Assembly (NCBI RefSeq): GCF_030848505.1
Contig: NZ_JAVDDU010000012.1
Span: 1 to 64,000 of the forward strand
From: Marinimicrobium hydrolyticum
GTDB taxonomy: Bacteria > Pseudomonadota > Gammaproteobacteria > Pseudomonadales > Cellvibrionaceae
DNA length: 64,000 nt
Reading direction: 5' to 3'
Made by a program: the position numbers and the translations under genes. A model generated the notes under the pieces. That model saw nothing but the letters and a program-made list of their open reading frames with translations. It was not told the DNA's origin and made no database searches. Of this stretch, positions 23,734-33,875 are shown piece after piece (the stretch's first letter is position 1; every line of letters starts with the position of its first letter).

Positions 23734-25527
23734 ATGATGGAAGCTATGCGCATTCACTTTTTCTTGTCCCACCTCCGTCAACGTCTCAGCCTATTACTGA
23801 TTGCCCTGTTTTTGGCGCCCTCAGCCATGGCACTTGGAGGTGCGCAGCAAAGCAGTGGCACCAGCCTGCTGGGCGGTACCGGCGAGTTTTTGCCCGTTAC
23901 TGAGGCGTTTCAGCTTGACGCCCGGATCTACGAAGGCCAACTGATACTGCATTGGGACATAGCGCCGGAATATTACTTGTATAAGGAACGCTTCAAGCTG
24001 GCCGCTCAGGACCGAGAGGCCGCCATTGAGGTGCGTTTTAGCGACGGCCACATAGAAAGGTACGACGAATTCTTTGACCGCGACATGGACGTTTATTACC
24101 AAGGTGCGACTCTGACTTTGCCCGTTGACGGCGAGCCGTTTACTTTGCGCGTGGAATCCCAGGGTTGTGCCGACGCCGGACTCTGCTATCCGCCCCACGC
24201 AGACTATCTGTACATTGAGCCCGAGCTGAACAGTGTCTCCATGATTAACCCCGAGGAGGCGCAAGTTGCGGCTGTGCCCCCCAGTTCTGGCCGCGGACCG
24301 GACGCCACCTCGCCCCCCTGGTTGCCACACGTACTTATTCTCGCCCTGCTGGGCGGCATCATCTTGAACTTAATGCCCTGCGTTTTTCCGGTCCTGTCCA
24401 TTAAGGTAATGAGCTTGGCCAAAGCGGATCGGGAGCGCCTGCCGCTGCACGGCTGGGCTTACACCGCTGGCATCGTTCTGTGTTTTCTGATTTTTGCCGG
24501 GGTCCTGTTGTTGGCCCGGGCCGGGGGCCAGGCCATCGGCTGGGGCTTCCAGCTGCAATCGCCGCTATTGATAGCCGCCCTGGCTTACCTGTTTTTTGTA
24601 CTTGGCCTCAGCCTGTCAGGGACGCTTCAGATCGGCACCCGCTGGATGGGCGCCGGGCAAAACCTGACTCAAAAGTCCGGACTCAGCGGCTCTTTCTTTA
24701 CCGGTGTCCTGGCGGCAGTGGTGGCGAGCCCCTGTACAGCGCCCTTTATGGGAGCGGCTTTAGGCTTCGCTCTGACGCAACCGACTGTCGTCAGTCTGAG
24801 CGTTTTCGCGGCCCTGGGCCTGGGTATGGCTTTGCCCCTGCTGCTTCTGTGCTATAGCCCCGCCTTGGTCCGCTACCTACCCCAGCCCGGCCCTTGGATG
24901 GACACCCTCAAGCAATTCCTTGCCTTCCCTCTCTACCTGACGGCTATCTGGTTATTGTGGGTGCTCGGTCGCCAAGCGGGCACCGACGCGATCATCGCTG
25001 TCGTTACTGGTGCTCTGGCAATTATTTTCGCCACTTGGCTACTCAATCGCCCCCCGGCGGGCCGTTTGCGTAAAGGCGTGCGGCACTCATTGGCCCTGGC
25101 AGCCTTGGCGGGAGCCGTGATCGTTCCCTGGCAATTGATTAACCAGGAGCCTGAAGCGGTACGCTGGCAAGCCTACTCTCCTGAACGACTGGCACAATTA
25201 CGCGCTGAGGGCCGGCCGGTTTTTATCAATCTGACCGCCGACTGGTGCCTGACGTGTTTGGCCAACGAGCGTATGACACTCAATACTCGAGCGGTCGAAG
25301 AGGCTTTTGACGAGCATCAGGTGGCCACCCTCAAAGGCGACTGGACCAATCAAGATCCGCAAATCAGCGCCCTGTTGGACGAATACGGACGCAGCGGTGT
25401 GCCTCTTTACTTGTGGTTTCCTGCTGGTGAACCGGGCCCCGGGCAAGTTTTGCCCCAGATTCTGCGCCGAGAAACCCTTCTGAATGTGATCAAGTCCGAA
25501 AATACAGACAAAAACCGCTCTATTTAA
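23734..25527 (+). CDS. dsbD: Thiol:disulfide interchange protein DsbD
   Basis: A protein of about 597 residues that carries electrons from cytosolic thioredoxin across the inner membrane to periplasmic reductive partners. The order is: signal peptide; N-terminal alpha domain with Cys-Ala-Asp-Ala-Gly-Leu-Cys-Tyr-Pro-Pro; membrane beta domain of about eight helices with the redox Cys in Asn-Leu-Met-Pro-Cys-Val-Phe-Pro and Ser-Pro-Cys-Thr-Ala-Pro-Phe; C-terminal thioredoxin domain with Trp-Cys-Leu-Thr-Cys at about 505-508. Start choices are ATG 23734, 23737 or 23746; none has a strong ribosome-binding site. The divergent copper chaperone suggests a shared role in cytochrome oxidase or cytochrome c maturation. 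Confidence 0.93.
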   Translation: MMEAMRIHFFLSHLRQRLSLLLIALFLAPSAMALGGAQQSSGTSLLGGTGEFLPVTEAFQLDARIYEGQLILHWDIAPEYYLYKERFKLAAQDREAAIEVRFSDGHIERYDEFFDRDMDVYYQGATLTLPVDGEPFTLRVESQGCADAGLCYPPHADYLYIEPELNSVSMINPEEAQVAAVPPSSGRGPDATSPPWLPHVLILALLGGIILNLMPCVFPVLSIKVMSLAKADRERLPLHGWAYTAGIVLCFLIFAGVLLLARAGGQAIGWGFQLQSPLLIAALAYLFFVLGLSLSGTLQIGTRWMGAGQNLTQKSGLSGSFFTGVLAAVVASPCTAPFMGAALGFALTQPTVVSLSVFAALGLGMALPLLLLCYSPALVRYLPQPGPWMDTLKQFLAFPLYLTAIWLLWVLGRQAGTDAIIAVVTGALAIIFATWLLNRPPAGRLRKGVRHSLALAALAGAVIVPWQLINQEPEAVRWQAYSPERLAQLRAEGRPVFINLTADWCLTCLANERMTLNTRAVEEAFDEHQVATLKGDWTNQDPQISALLDEYGRSGVPLYLWFPAGEPGPGQVLPQILRRETLLNVIKSENTDKNRSI

Positions 25528-25778
25528 GGACGTTACCGCAACTTTAGTGGATGTTCCGGCAACTCCTGCTATCTTGTATTCAACATGCCCGCAATGGTGT
25601 TTAACTGAAGTGAAACGCCTTTGCGGAGGGCAAACTAGCGTAAAAACTGGTCGAACTTCCTCAAACTTGCCGGCATTGGATGGCAATCGGCAATATTTTT
25701 GCCAGAGCGTTGGACACCGCCCGGGTTTTGCGGCAAACTCGCCCTCATTACCCATCTCCGGTTACTGCAGGGTTGATC

Positions 25779-26234
25779 ATGGCAACAATTCTGGTTTTAC
25801 ACGGCCCCAACCTGAATCTGCTCGGCCAACGCGAGCCAGGCATTTATGGCGCCGAAACCCTGGAAACCATCAACCAGCAGTTGACCGATGAGTGTTTGAA
25901 AGCGGGCCACCACCTGCTCTCCCTGCAAAGCAATGCCGAGTACGAGTTGGTGGAGCGCATCCACGACGCTCGGCGCGAAGAAGTTGACTTCATTCTTTTT
26001 AACCCAGCCGCCTTTACCCATACCAGCGTCGCCCTGCGCGATGCGCTCCTGGCGGTGGAAATTCCCTTTATCGAAGTTCACCTGTCCAACGTTCACGCCC
26101 GCGAAGAGTTTCGCCGGCACTCCTATTTTTCCGATATCGCCAGAGGCGTTATTTGCGGCTTCGGAGCCAACAGTTACCAGTTGGCCCTGCAAGCAGCACT
26201 GACGCAGCTGGGTAAAGAAAAACATTCAATCTGA
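25779..26234 (+). CDS. aroQ: Type II 3-dehydroquinate dehydratase
   Basis: A 151-residue shikimate-pathway enzyme converting 3-dehydroquinate to 3-dehydroshikimate. The family signature His-Gly-Pro-Asn-Leu-Asn-Leu-Leu-Gly and the catalytic Tyr in Gly-Ile-Tyr-Gly are present, as are Asn-Pro-Ala-Ala-Phe-Thr-His-Thr-Ser and the Glu-Val-His-Leu-Ser-Asn catalytic His region. The start at 25779 gives the usual length. It is followed closely by accB, as in many gammaproteobacteria. Confidence 0.96.
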   Translation: MATILVLHGPNLNLLGQREPGIYGAETLETINQQLTDECLKAGHHLLSLQSNAEYELVERIHDARREEVDFILFNPAAFTHTSVALRDALLAVEIPFIEVHLSNVHAREEFRRHSYFSDIARGVICGFGANSYQLALQAALTQLGKEKHSI

Positions 26235-26259
26235 TCATTACCCTGCTAGAGAGGACCCA

Positions 26260-26730
26260 ATGGATATTCGCAAAATTAAAAAATTGATCGAGCTGCTGGA
26301 AGAATCTGACATCGGCGAGCTGGAAATCAAAGAGGGCGAAGAGTCTGTTCGAATCAGCCGCAACAATCACAACGTCCAGTACGTAAGCTCCGCCCCTAAT
26401 TATGCGCACGCGCCAGCTCCCGCGCCTGCAGCAGCCCCCGCTGAAGCCGCGCCGGCAGCCGCCGCAAAAGAAGAAGCTCCAGCCGCTGGCCCCAGCGGTC
26501 ACGTGGTCAGCTCTCCCATGGTGGGCACCTTTTACCGCTCTCCCAGCCCCGGCTCCCCGGCGTTTGTGGAAGTAGGTCAACACGTTAAAAAGGGTGACGC
26601 TATCTGCATCATCGAAGCCATGAAAATGATGAACCAAATCGAAGCCGACAAAGCCGGTGTGGTTGAAGCCATTCTTGTGGAAGACGGCGAACCCGTAGAG
26701 TTCGACCAACCCCTGGTAACCATCGTTTAA
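26260..26730 (+). CDS. accB: Acetyl-CoA carboxylase biotin carboxyl carrier protein
   Basis: A 156-residue carrier subunit of acetyl-CoA carboxylase, which starts fatty acid synthesis. A charged N-terminal helical part and an Ala/Pro-rich flexible linker (about 45-75) precede the biotinyl domain, whose Glu-Ala-Met-Lys-Met-Met motif holds the biotinylated Lys. GAGAGGA lies five bases before the ATG. It is followed after 16 bases by accC, the standard operon. Confidence 0.97.
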   Translation: MDIRKIKKLIELLEESDIGELEIKEGEESVRISRNNHNVQYVSSAPNYAHAPAPAPAAAPAEAAPAAAAKEEAPAAGPSGHVVSSPMVGTFYRSPSPGSPAFVEVGQHVKKGDAICIIEAMKMMNQIEADKAGVVEAILVEDGEPVEFDQPLVTIV

Positions 26731-26746
26731 CCCCGAGGAGTTGGTT

Positions 26747-28090
26747 ATGTTTGAGAAAGTACTGATCGCCAACCGCGGCGAAATTGCTCTGCGCATCCTG
26801 CGCGCCTGTAAGGAAATGGGCATCAAGACCGTGGCGGTACACTCCAAAGTGGACCGGGATCTGAAGCATGTGCGCCTGGCCGATGAGTCCGTGTGCATTG
26901 GCCCTAACCCGTCCAATCAGAGTTACCTGAACATTCCGGCCATTATCAGTGCCATGGAAGTCACTGACGCCGTGGCCGTACACCCCGGTTACGGTTTTCT
27001 GGCGGAAAACGCCGACTTCGCCGAACAAGTACAGAAAAGTGGATTTGTATTCATTGGCCCCGACGCGGACGTTATCCGCCTGATGGGCGACAAGGTATCC
27101 GCAATCGCGGCCATGAAACGCGCCGGCGTACCAACCGTGCCCGGTTCCGATGGCCCCCTGCCCGCTCAGGACCGGGAAAAATGCCTGGAGATCGGCCGTC
27201 GCGTAGGCTATCCGGTGATTATTAAAGCGGCCGCCGGTGGTGGTGGTCGCGGTATGCGCGTGGTACACACTGAAGCGTCCCTGATGAACTCCATTCTGAC
27301 CACTCAGGGCGAAGCAAAAGCGGCCTTCGGTGACGATACCGTGTACATGGAGAAATTCCTCCAGAACCCACGCCACGTGGAAATTCAGGTTATGTCCGAC
27401 GGTCAGGGCAACGCCATCCACCTGGGGGATCGGGACTGCTCCCTGCAGCGTCGCCACCAAAAAGTCATTGAAGAGGCACCCGCGCCCGGCATTCCCGACG
27501 ACGTACGTCAGTCTACCGCGCAGGCTTGTATCAACGCCTGTATCAAAATTGGCTACCGCGGCGCCGGCACGTTTGAGTTTTTGTACGAAGACGGTAACTT
27601 CTACTTTATCGAGATGAACACCCGTATTCAGGTGGAGCATCCGGTATCGGAAATGGTCACCGGCGTGGATTTGATCCGTGAGCAGATTCGCGTCTGTGCC
27701 GGGCAAAAGCTGTCCTACAAACAGGAGGACATCGTGATTCGTGGCCACTCCTTCGAGTGCCGGATCAACGCCGAAGACCCAAAAACCTTTATGCCCTGCC
27801 CTGGCACCATCAAAAACTTCCACCCGCCAGGCGGTTTCGGCGTACGGGTAGACTCACACCTGTACAGTGGTTACACCGTACCGCCCAACTACGACTCCAT
27901 GGTGGGCAAAATCATCACCTATGGAGAAACTCGGGAAGAAGCACTCAATCGCATGCGCCATGCGCTGGATGAGACAGTGATCGACGGCATCCGCACCAAT
28001 ATTGCTCTGCACCAGTCCCTGGTACGCGATACCGAGTTCATTAAAGGCGGGGTTAACATTCATTATCTGGAGAAGAAACTGTCCAGCTAA
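26747..28090 (+). CDS. accC: Acetyl-CoA carboxylase biotin carboxylase subunit
   Basis: A 447-residue ATP-grasp enzyme that carboxylates biotin on AccB. Family marks in order: Ile-Ala-Asn-Arg-Gly-Glu-Ile-Ala at the N-terminus, His-Pro-Gly-Tyr-Gly-Phe-Leu-(Ala/Ser)-Glu-Asn, the glycine-rich Ala-Gly-Gly-Gly-Gly-Arg-Gly-Met-Arg loop, and the [10 protein letters not shown] catalytic segment. GAGGAG at 26735-26740 sets the ATG at 26747, six residues' worth of sequence downstream of an in-frame TTG. Confidence 0.97.
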   Translation: MFEKVLIANRGEIALRILRACKEMGIKTVAVHSKVDRDLKHVRLADESVCIGPNPSNQSYLNIPAIISAMEVTDAVAVHPGYGFLAENADFAEQVQKSGFVFIGPDADVIRLMGDKVSAIAAMKRAGVPTVPGSDGPLPAQDREKCLEIGRRVGYPVIIKAAAGGGGRGMRVVHTEASLMNSILTTQGEAKAAFGDDTVYMEKFLQNPRHVEIQVMSDGQGNAIHLGDRDCSLQRRHQKVIEEAPAPGIPDDVRQSTAQACINACIKIGYRGAGTFEFLYEDGNFYFIEMNTRIQVEHPVSEMVTGVDLIREQIRVCAGQKLSYKQEDIVIRGHSFECRINAEDPKTFMPCPGTIKNFHPPGGFGVRVDSHLYSGYTVPPNYDSMVGKIITYGETREEALNRMRHALDETVIDGIRTNIALHQSLVRDTEFIKGGVNIHYLEKKLSS

Positions 28091-28100
28091 CCCCCTTCGA

Positions 28101-28126
28101 CGGATGAGAGGTTCGCCTCTCATCCG
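28101..28126 (+). other. Intercistronic hairpin with UUCG loop
   Basis: Perfect 11-bp stem closed by a TTCG tetraloop between accC and prmA, without a T-run. It is more likely an mRNA-stabilising or processing hairpin than a terminator. Confidence 0.6.
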
Positions 28127-28156
28127 CTCTCGCCCTCCCCATCACAGATTGAACCC

Positions 28157-29035
28157 ATGCCCTGGCTACAACTCAAACTGACCACCACACGCCACCAGGC
28201 CGAACCCCTGGAAGACGCCTTGCTTGCCGTTGGCGCGGTGTCCGTCACCCTGGAAGACAACGCGGACCAACCCATTTTGGAGCCCGCCCTGGGGGAGACG
28301 CCGCTGTGGGATCAGGTGCGCATTACCGGTTTGTTTGACGCCGATATAGACACAGCAGCCGTCACCGCCCTATTAAGAGAACAGTTGCCCAGTGTTTTGC
28401 CGGAGTACCGCTGGGAACAACTGGAAGATAAGGACTGGGAACGGGAGTGGATGAAAAATTACCATCCCATCCAGTGCGGTGAACGGCTGTGGATCTGCCC
28501 AAGTTGGCAAGAGCCTCCCGAACCTGAGAAGGTGAACCTAATGCTTGACCCAGGGCTGGCGTTTGGTACCGGTACCCACCCAACCACATTTTTGTGCCTG
28601 GAATGGCTGGACCGACAAGAGCTGGAGGCCGCCCGCTTGGTGGACTACGGCTGCGGCTCGGGCATTTTGGGTATAGCGGCGCTGCTGCTGGGCGCCAGCC
28701 ATGTAGTCGGCGTTGATATCGACCCCCAAGCGCTGCTGGCCACACGGGAAAACGCCCGTCGCAACGGCCTGCCGGAAACCGCCATGCCGGTCTACCTGCC
28801 AGCCCAGTGCCCCCCCACCGGAGTGGATATTACTCTGGCCAACATTCTGGCGGGGCCACTTGCGGAACTCGCCCCGCTTTTGAGCGCCTTAACCAACGCT
28901 GGCGGAAAGATTTGCCTTTCGGGTATTCTTGCCAATCAAGCCGAGGCGGTCATGGCCGCCTATCGACCCTGGTTCGATTTTGAGCCAATAGCACAGAAAG
29001 AAGAGTGGGTAAGAATCACCGGCATTAAACGATAA
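28157..29035 (+). CDS. prmA: Ribosomal protein L11 methyltransferase
   Basis: A 292-residue SAM enzyme that methylates ribosomal protein L11. An N-terminal substrate-recognition domain is followed by the catalytic domain with Leu-Asp-Pro-Gly-Leu-Ala-Phe-Gly-Thr-Gly-Thr-His-Pro-Thr, Val-Asp-Tyr-Gly-Cys-Gly-Ser-Gly-Ile-Leu (motif I) and Leu-Ala-Asn-Ile-Leu-Ala-Gly-Pro-Leu. The position after accC is conserved among gammaproteobacteria. Confidence 0.96.
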   Translation: MPWLQLKLTTTRHQAEPLEDALLAVGAVSVTLEDNADQPILEPALGETPLWDQVRITGLFDADIDTAAVTALLREQLPSVLPEYRWEQLEDKDWEREWMKNYHPIQCGERLWICPSWQEPPEPEKVNLMLDPGLAFGTGTHPTTFLCLEWLDRQELEAARLVDYGCGSGILGIAALLLGASHVVGVDIDPQALLATRENARRNGLPETAMPVYLPAQCPPTGVDITLANILAGPLAELAPLLSALTNAGGKICLSGILANQAEAVMAAYRPWFDFEPIAQKEEWVRITGIKR

Positions 29036-29055
29036 TTGAGCCTCCCACACAGGAA

Positions 29056-30336
29056 ATGCATTCCGCTATGACGAAGATGGTCACTCGCTGCCCCCAATGT
29101 GGCACATCATTCCGGATTACCGCCGCACAGCTGCAAACCGCTCGCGGGGCCGTTCGCTGCGGCGCCTGCCTGCATATTTTTCGCGGCCAGGAGCACCTGG
29201 TGGGGGACACCAAGCCAGCCACCCAAGCCTCTTCAGCCCTGGTACGCAAACCGGCTCCAAAAACCACCACTACCACCAAACCTGCAGAGCGAGACGCCTC
29301 GCCAGCCAAGACGACCGCGCCTGCGGCAAGCAGCCATCAAACACTGAACTTTGACCAGTCTCTGATCGACGCCGAGTCCGGCGCACTGGATGACGATGAC
29401 TTCCTGATCAGCGACGATATGGATAAAGCGGAGGACGAAGAAGACGATTTGCTGGACGTTTCCACTCCGCGCACCAGCTCCTTATTTGAGCGCGAAATCA
29501 GAATACCGGACGAAGAGCCGCAAGACTCCACCGACGAGTCCTGGGCCATGAGCCTATTGGCCGAAGAAGACGAGAAGGATGAGGTGGCCGTTACGCCCGC
29601 CGCCGGTAAAAAAACCACCGAGGACACCTTCGAGCAGGATCTGGAAAGCGCTTACACGCCCACAGAGGACCAGGGCACCACAGCACCACCCAAACAACCC
29701 GCGCCCGAGTCCCGGATACACTTCCAATTGGAAGAGCCCAGCCGGGACACGGAACAGCATTATTCCGGCGAGCGAATGCAGGCGTATGACAGCGGGCGCT
29801 CTGCCCTGCTGATGGGAATCGACCCCGAACCGGTGGAGATGGCGTGGACCCCGAGCAGCAACAAGCGCCGCAAGTTACTGTGGGCGGGCCTGGCGCTGCT
29901 GGGCGGGTTGGTACTCGTTGCGCAGATCGCCTGGTTGCAGTTCGAGCGGCTTAGTCGACTGGAACCCTACCGGGGCTTTTACGCCGTGGTTTGCCCCTTT
30001 TTGGGTTGCGAACTGCCGGTTCTGCGGGACCCCAGCCAGATCCGGGCGGCAAACCTAGTGGTACGCAGCCACCCAGACGTCGACGGCGCTTTGAGTGTGG
30101 ATGCCATACTGCTCAACAACGCGCCTTTCGAGCAGCCATTTCCCGACCTGGTTCTGGAGTTCAGCAACTTAGAGGGCGAAATAGTGGCCGAGCGGCGCTT
30201 TACCCCGGAGGAATACCTCTCCGGAGAGCTCTCAGGCCGAACGCTGATCCCCCGCAACCAACCCGTGCACCTGACGCTAGAACTCGTGGATCCGGGCTTG
30301 GAGGCAGTAAACTACCGCGCCTACATCCCCGAGTAA
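29056..30336 (+). CDS. Zinc-ribbon membrane protein with DUF3426 domain
   Basis: A protein of about 426 residues. The N-terminus is an MJ0042-type zinc ribbon with two Cys pairs (Cys-Pro-Gln-Cys and Cys-Gly-Ala-Cys). A long acidic, disordered middle follows (about 60-265). One transmembrane helix (about residues 275-295) precedes a periplasmic DUF3426 domain. It sits between prmA and dusB, as in pseudomonads. The start may be 29056, 29068 or 29077; only the position of AGGA at 29051-29054 bears on it and is not decisive. The role is unknown; the topology suggests a link between a cytoplasmic factor and the envelope. Confidence 0.85.
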   Translation: MHSAMTKMVTRCPQCGTSFRITAAQLQTARGAVRCGACLHIFRGQEHLVGDTKPATQASSALVRKPAPKTTTTTKPAERDASPAKTTAPAASSHQTLNFDQSLIDAESGALDDDDFLISDDMDKAEDEEDDLLDVSTPRTSSLFEREIRIPDEEPQDSTDESWAMSLLAEEDEKDEVAVTPAAGKKTTEDTFEQDLESAYTPTEDQGTTAPPKQPAPESRIHFQLEEPSRDTEQHYSGERMQAYDSGRSALLMGIDPEPVEMAWTPSSNKRRKLLWAGLALLGGLVLVAQIAWLQFERLSRLEPYRGFYAVVCPFLGCELPVLRDPSQIRAANLVVRSHPDVDGALSVDAILLNNAPFEQPFPDLVLEFSNLEGEIVAERRFTPEEYLSGELSGRTLIPRNQPVHLTLELVDPGLEAVNYRAYIPE

Positions 30337-30494
30337 GTGCAGAGCCGGCGCGGACACTGGTTAAAAAAACACCGTCGGCTAGATTCCCAATCGAGTGCCA
30401 ACCGAGTATCATAGCCACCCTTTTCGAAAACCACATTTTCAGGCTGTTTGGTGGTCGGGGAATACTCGACCCTCGATAAAGGTAATAAGAGACC

Positions 30495-31484
30495 GTGTTT
30501 CAAATAGGCTCCTACCCCATAGACAGCCAGGTGATTCTCGCGCCTATGGCCGGTATCACCGACCGACCGTTCCGGCAGTTGTGTCGTCGCCTAGGGGCGG
30601 GTCTCGTGGTGTCAGAAATGGTTACATCGGACACCAGCTTATGGCATAGCTGCAAGAGTCGGCTGCGTTTGGACCACACCGGCGAAGCCGAACCGATCAC
30701 GGTTCAAATTGCCGGCGGCGATCCAGACCAGCTCGCTGAAGCAGCACGCCTGAACGCCGAAAATGGCGCCCAAATTATTGATATCAATATGGGCTGCCCG
30801 GTTAAAAAAGTCTGTAATAAAGCGGCGGGGTCCGCCCTGCTGCGGGACGAAAAGCTGGTAGCCGAGATTTTGGCCACCGTGGTGGCCGCGGTCCAGGTGC
30901 CTGTAACGTTGAAAATACGCACCGGCTGGGAGCCCGAGCAACGCAATGCCGTACGGGTAGCTCGCATGGCCCAGGATCTGGGCATAGCGGCTCTGGCCGT
31001 GCACGGTCGAACTCGTGCCTGCCGCTTCAAGGGTCAGGCTGAGTACGACACCATTGCTGCCGTAGTGGAGGCTGTGAATATACCGGTATTCGCCAATGGC
31101 GATATCGACTCCCCAGCCAAAGCCAAGCAAGTACTGGAGCAGACCGGCGCACAGGCGGTCATGATTGGCCGAGCCGCGCAGGGTCGGCCTTGGATCTTCC
31201 GGGAGATTGATCACTACCTGCGTCTGGGTACACATCTTGCGAGTCCCTCTTTGGAGGAAATCGCGGGGATACTCAGTCATCATTTGCGTGAACTGTACGA
31301 CTTTTACGGCGAGGTTATGGGGCCTCGAATTGCCCGCAAGCATCTGGGTTGGTATTTACAAACCGTCCCCGCGAGCGAGTCTTTCCGCCGTCAACTCAAT
31401 CGTATAGAGAGCGCACAAGAGCAACACAACAGCGTTTCGAGGTTTTTCGAACAGCTGCAAGAAACAGAGGATAAAGTGGCATGA
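30495..31484 (+). CDS. dusB: tRNA-dihydrouridine synthase B
   Basis: A 329-residue FMN enzyme reducing uridine in tRNA. It begins at a GTG with the usual Ile-Gly-Ser-Tyr...Leu-Ala-Pro-Met-Ala-Gly-Ile-Thr-Asp strand and has the catalytic Cys in Asn-Met-Gly-Cys-Pro-Val-Lys-Lys-Val. It also carries His-Gly-Arg-Thr-Arg and the Ala-Val-Met-Ile-Gly-Arg-Ala FMN-phosphate loop. The stop overlaps the fis start by four bases (ATGA), the classic dusB-fis operon. Confidence 0.96.
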   Translation: MFQIGSYPIDSQVILAPMAGITDRPFRQLCRRLGAGLVVSEMVTSDTSLWHSCKSRLRLDHTGEAEPITVQIAGGDPDQLAEAARLNAENGAQIIDINMGCPVKKVCNKAAGSALLRDEKLVAEILATVVAAVQVPVTLKIRTGWEPEQRNAVRVARMAQDLGIAALAVHGRTRACRFKGQAEYDTIAAVVEAVNIPVFANGDIDSPAKAKQVLEQTGAQAVMIGRAAQGRPWIFREIDHYLRLGTHLASPSLEEIAGILSHHLRELYDFYGEVMGPRIARKHLGWYLQTVPASESFRRQLNRIESAQEQHNSVSRFFEQLQETEDKVA

Positions 31485-31783
31485 ACACAGCGCAAACCTT
31501 GATACCCGAGGAGGCCCCAGCAACGGATGGCAATTCCCGGACCTTGTCCCAGTCGTCCCAGTCGCTGCGCGGCTGTGTGGAGCAGGCCATGGAGAACTAC
31601 TTCCAGAACCTGGATGGCCAACCGGTCAGCGATGTTTACGATATGGTAATGGCGGAAGTAGAAGCCCCACTGCTGGAAATCGTTTTGAAGTACACCCGCC
31701 ACAACCAGACCAAAGCGGCCCAGGTCCTCGGCCTGAACCGCGGCACCTTGCGTAAAAAACTCAAGCAATACGGCTTGCTGTAA
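31481..31783 (+). CDS. fis: Nucleoid protein Fis
   Basis: A 100-residue DNA-bending protein that stimulates rRNA promoters and recombination. The C-terminal helix-turn-helix ([18 protein letters not shown]) is diagnostic. The ATG overlaps the dusB stop, so expression is coupled to dusB. A terminator hairpin follows. Confidence 0.97.
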   Translation: MNTAQTLIPEEAPATDGNSRTLSQSSQSLRGCVEQAMENYFQNLDGQPVSDVYDMVMAEVEAPLLEIVLKYTRHNQTKAAQVLGLNRGTLRKKLKQYGLL

Positions 31784-31803
31784 CAGCCGGAATGGCTTCG
31801 TAG

Positions 31804-31828
31804 AAAGGGGTGATGCGTCACCCCTTTT
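31804..31828 (+). terminator. Rho-independent terminator after dusB-fis
   Basis: Stem AAAGGGGTGA/TCACCCCTTT with loop TGCG, followed by a T. It lies between fis and purH and may leave purH with its own promoter. Confidence 0.75.
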
Positions 31829-31882
31829 GCATTTCAGTCCAGCGCTTTTTTCTTAACCAACCACGGGAAGATACCACCAGCC

Positions 31883-33463
31883 ATGTCCAGTACTCTTCGT
31901 CTCGCTCCTGTCCATCGCGCCCTGATCAGCGTGTCCGACAAAACCGGTATTGTTGAATTCGCCCAAGCTCTGCATCAGCGCGGCGTGGAAATACTTTCCA
32001 CGGGCGGCACCTTCCGGCTGTTGACCGAAAACGGTATCCCCGCCGTGGAAGTCTCTGAGTACACGGGCTTCCCCGAGATGATGGAAGGACGGGTCAAAAC
32101 CCTGCACCCCAAAGTACACGGCGGCATCCTGGGCCGACGCGGCCAAGATGAAACCATTATGGGTGAGCACGGTATCGATACCATCGATATGGTGGTGGTG
32201 AACCTCTACCCCTTCGAACAGACAGTGGCCAAACCCGGCTGCACTCTGGAAGATGCAGTTGAAAATATCGATATCGGTGGGCCCACCATGGTGCGGGCAG
32301 CCGCCAAGAATCATGTATTCGTCAACATTGTGGTGGACGCCAACGACTACCCGCGCATCCTCGCCGAAATGGACGAGAATGATGGCCACACGCATTATCA
32401 AACCCGCTTCGATTTGGCCATCAAAGCTTACGAACACACTTCCGCTTACGACGGCGCCATCGCCAACTATTTCGGTCGTATGGTCGAAGGCGGCAGCGAA
32501 GATTTCCCCCGCACCTTTAACACCCAGTTCCAAAAAACCCAGGAAATGCGCTACGGCGAAAACCCGCATCAAAAAGCGGCCTTCTACACCGAAGCCAATC
32601 CCCAAGAAGCCAGTATCGCCACGGCTAAACAATTACAGGGCAAAGAGCTTTCCTACAACAACGTGGCCGATACCGATGCCGCGCTGGAGTGCGTGAAGTG
32701 TTTTAGCGAGCCCGCCTGTGTGATCGTCAAGCACGCCAACCCCTGCGGTGTGGCGGTAGGCGCAGATTTGAAAACGGCCTATGAGTTGGCTTTTGCCACA
32801 GACCCCGAGTCGGCTTTCGGCGGCATCATCGCCTTTAACCGCGAGCTGGACGGCGCCACAGCCAAAGCGATCGTCGATCAGCAATTTGTAGAAGTGATCA
32901 TTGCCCCCAGCGTGAGTGCGGATGCCGTGCAAGTGGTCAGCGCCAAAAAGAATGTACGCCTGTTGGCCTGCGGCGAATGGACGGCGGACCGCGCCCCCGG
33001 TTTGGATTACAAGCGCGTCAATGGCGGCTTGCTGGTTCAGGACAGAGATAACGGTATGGTGACCGAGGATGACTTAAAAGTGGTTACCAAACGAGCACCC
33101 ACAGAGCAAGAAATTCGCGATCTGTTGTTCGCCTGGAAGGTGGCAAAATTCGTAAAATCCAATGCCATTGTGTACGCGAAAAACAATCAGACCATCGGTG
33201 TCGGCGCCGGGCAGATGAGCCGGGTCAACTCCGCGCGCATTGCCGGAATTAAAGCCGAACACGCGGGCCTGGAGGTAAAAGGTTCGGTAATGGCTTCGGA
33301 TGCGTTTTTCCCGTTCCGCGATGGTTTGGACAATGCGGGCAAGGCCGGCATTGCCGCAGTGATTCAGCCGGGCGGTTCCATGCGCGACGAAGAGGTGATT
33401 GCCGCGGCGGATGAGCACAACATCGCGATGGTCTTTACCGGCATGCGGCATTTTAGGCATTAA
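31883..33463 (+). CDS. purH: Bifunctional AICAR transformylase/IMP cyclohydrolase
   Basis: A 526-residue enzyme for the last two steps of IMP synthesis. The N-terminal IMP cyclohydrolase domain has [10 protein letters not shown] and Gly-Arg-Val-Lys-Thr-Leu-His-Pro. The C-terminal transformylase has Lys-His-Ala-Asn-Pro-Cys-Gly-Val-Ala and Ser-Asp-Ala-Phe-Phe-Pro-Phe-Arg-Asp. Length is as expected. It precedes purD, but a 730-base gap with two hairpin repeats separates them. Confidence 0.97.
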   Translation: MSSTLRLAPVHRALISVSDKTGIVEFAQALHQRGVEILSTGGTFRLLTENGIPAVEVSEYTGFPEMMEGRVKTLHPKVHGGILGRRGQDETIMGEHGIDTIDMVVVNLYPFEQTVAKPGCTLEDAVENIDIGGPTMVRAAAKNHVFVNIVVDANDYPRILAEMDENDGHTHYQTRFDLAIKAYEHTSAYDGAIANYFGRMVEGGSEDFPRTFNTQFQKTQEMRYGENPHQKAAFYTEANPQEASIATAKQLQGKELSYNNVADTDAALECVKCFSEPACVIVKHANPCGVAVGADLKTAYELAFATDPESAFGGIIAFNRELDGATAKAIVDQQFVEVIIAPSVSADAVQVVSAKKNVRLLACGEWTADRAPGLDYKRVNGGLLVQDRDNGMVTEDDLKVVTKRAPTEQEIRDLLFAWKVAKFVKSNAIVYAKNNQTIGVGAGQMSRVNSARIAGIKAEHAGLEVKGSVMASDAFFPFRDGLDNAGKAGIAAVIQPGGSMRDEEVIAAADEHNIAMVFTGMRHFRH

Positions 33464-33562
33464 TTAATACACGGTTGAGACTTCGGCAGTTTCGGCCTGA
33501 ATCTCGGATTGCACAGTGGCAATGAGCTTGGACAGTGGAGAGCTTTGGTGCCAACTGAGGGA

Positions 33563-33671
33563 GCTGGCCAATGGGGGGAACACTTCTGGAAACGCGGTGA
33601 ATACATCCCTGTAGCTCCCCCACTTCATCCCTGAAGTGAGGGTTCCAGAAGTGTTCCCCCCATCGTCCAGC
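33563..33671 (-). repeat. Hairpin repeat B1 between purH and purD
   Basis: Arms of 21 bases are perfect (33571-33591 and 33643-33663) and extend to 29 bases with two mismatches. Read on the minus strand the interior holds CACTTC/GAAGTG with loop AGGGAT (33621-33638) and TAC/GTA with loop AGGGAT (33602-33613). The 7-base word GGTGCCA occurs as a direct repeat outside it (33547-33553, 33672-33678). A minus-strand frame (33464-33739, 91 codons) runs through the element; its ends look weakly protein-like, so a small interrupted gene is possible but unproven. Confidence 0.8.
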
Positions 33672-33875
33672 GGTGCCACTTGCTGTGTTAGGCGGTACCC
33701 AAACGGGCGGTTTAACTCCTCGCCCTCGAATTCCTCCATGGAGTGTTCTCTCGTCGAAGCGCCGGCTGCAAGGCCCCTAATGTGAGATTTTCATCCCTCG
33801 AGCTTCGTGCTTTTTGGGGTAGCGAGAGTTGCTGAGGACGACAGGGAAAAGAGCACTGTAGCTTAGGGCTACGTG

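Noticed and set aside
26609-27823. Minus-strand frame of 404 codons opposite accC
   Set aside because: Shadow of the accC codon pattern; no family resemblance.
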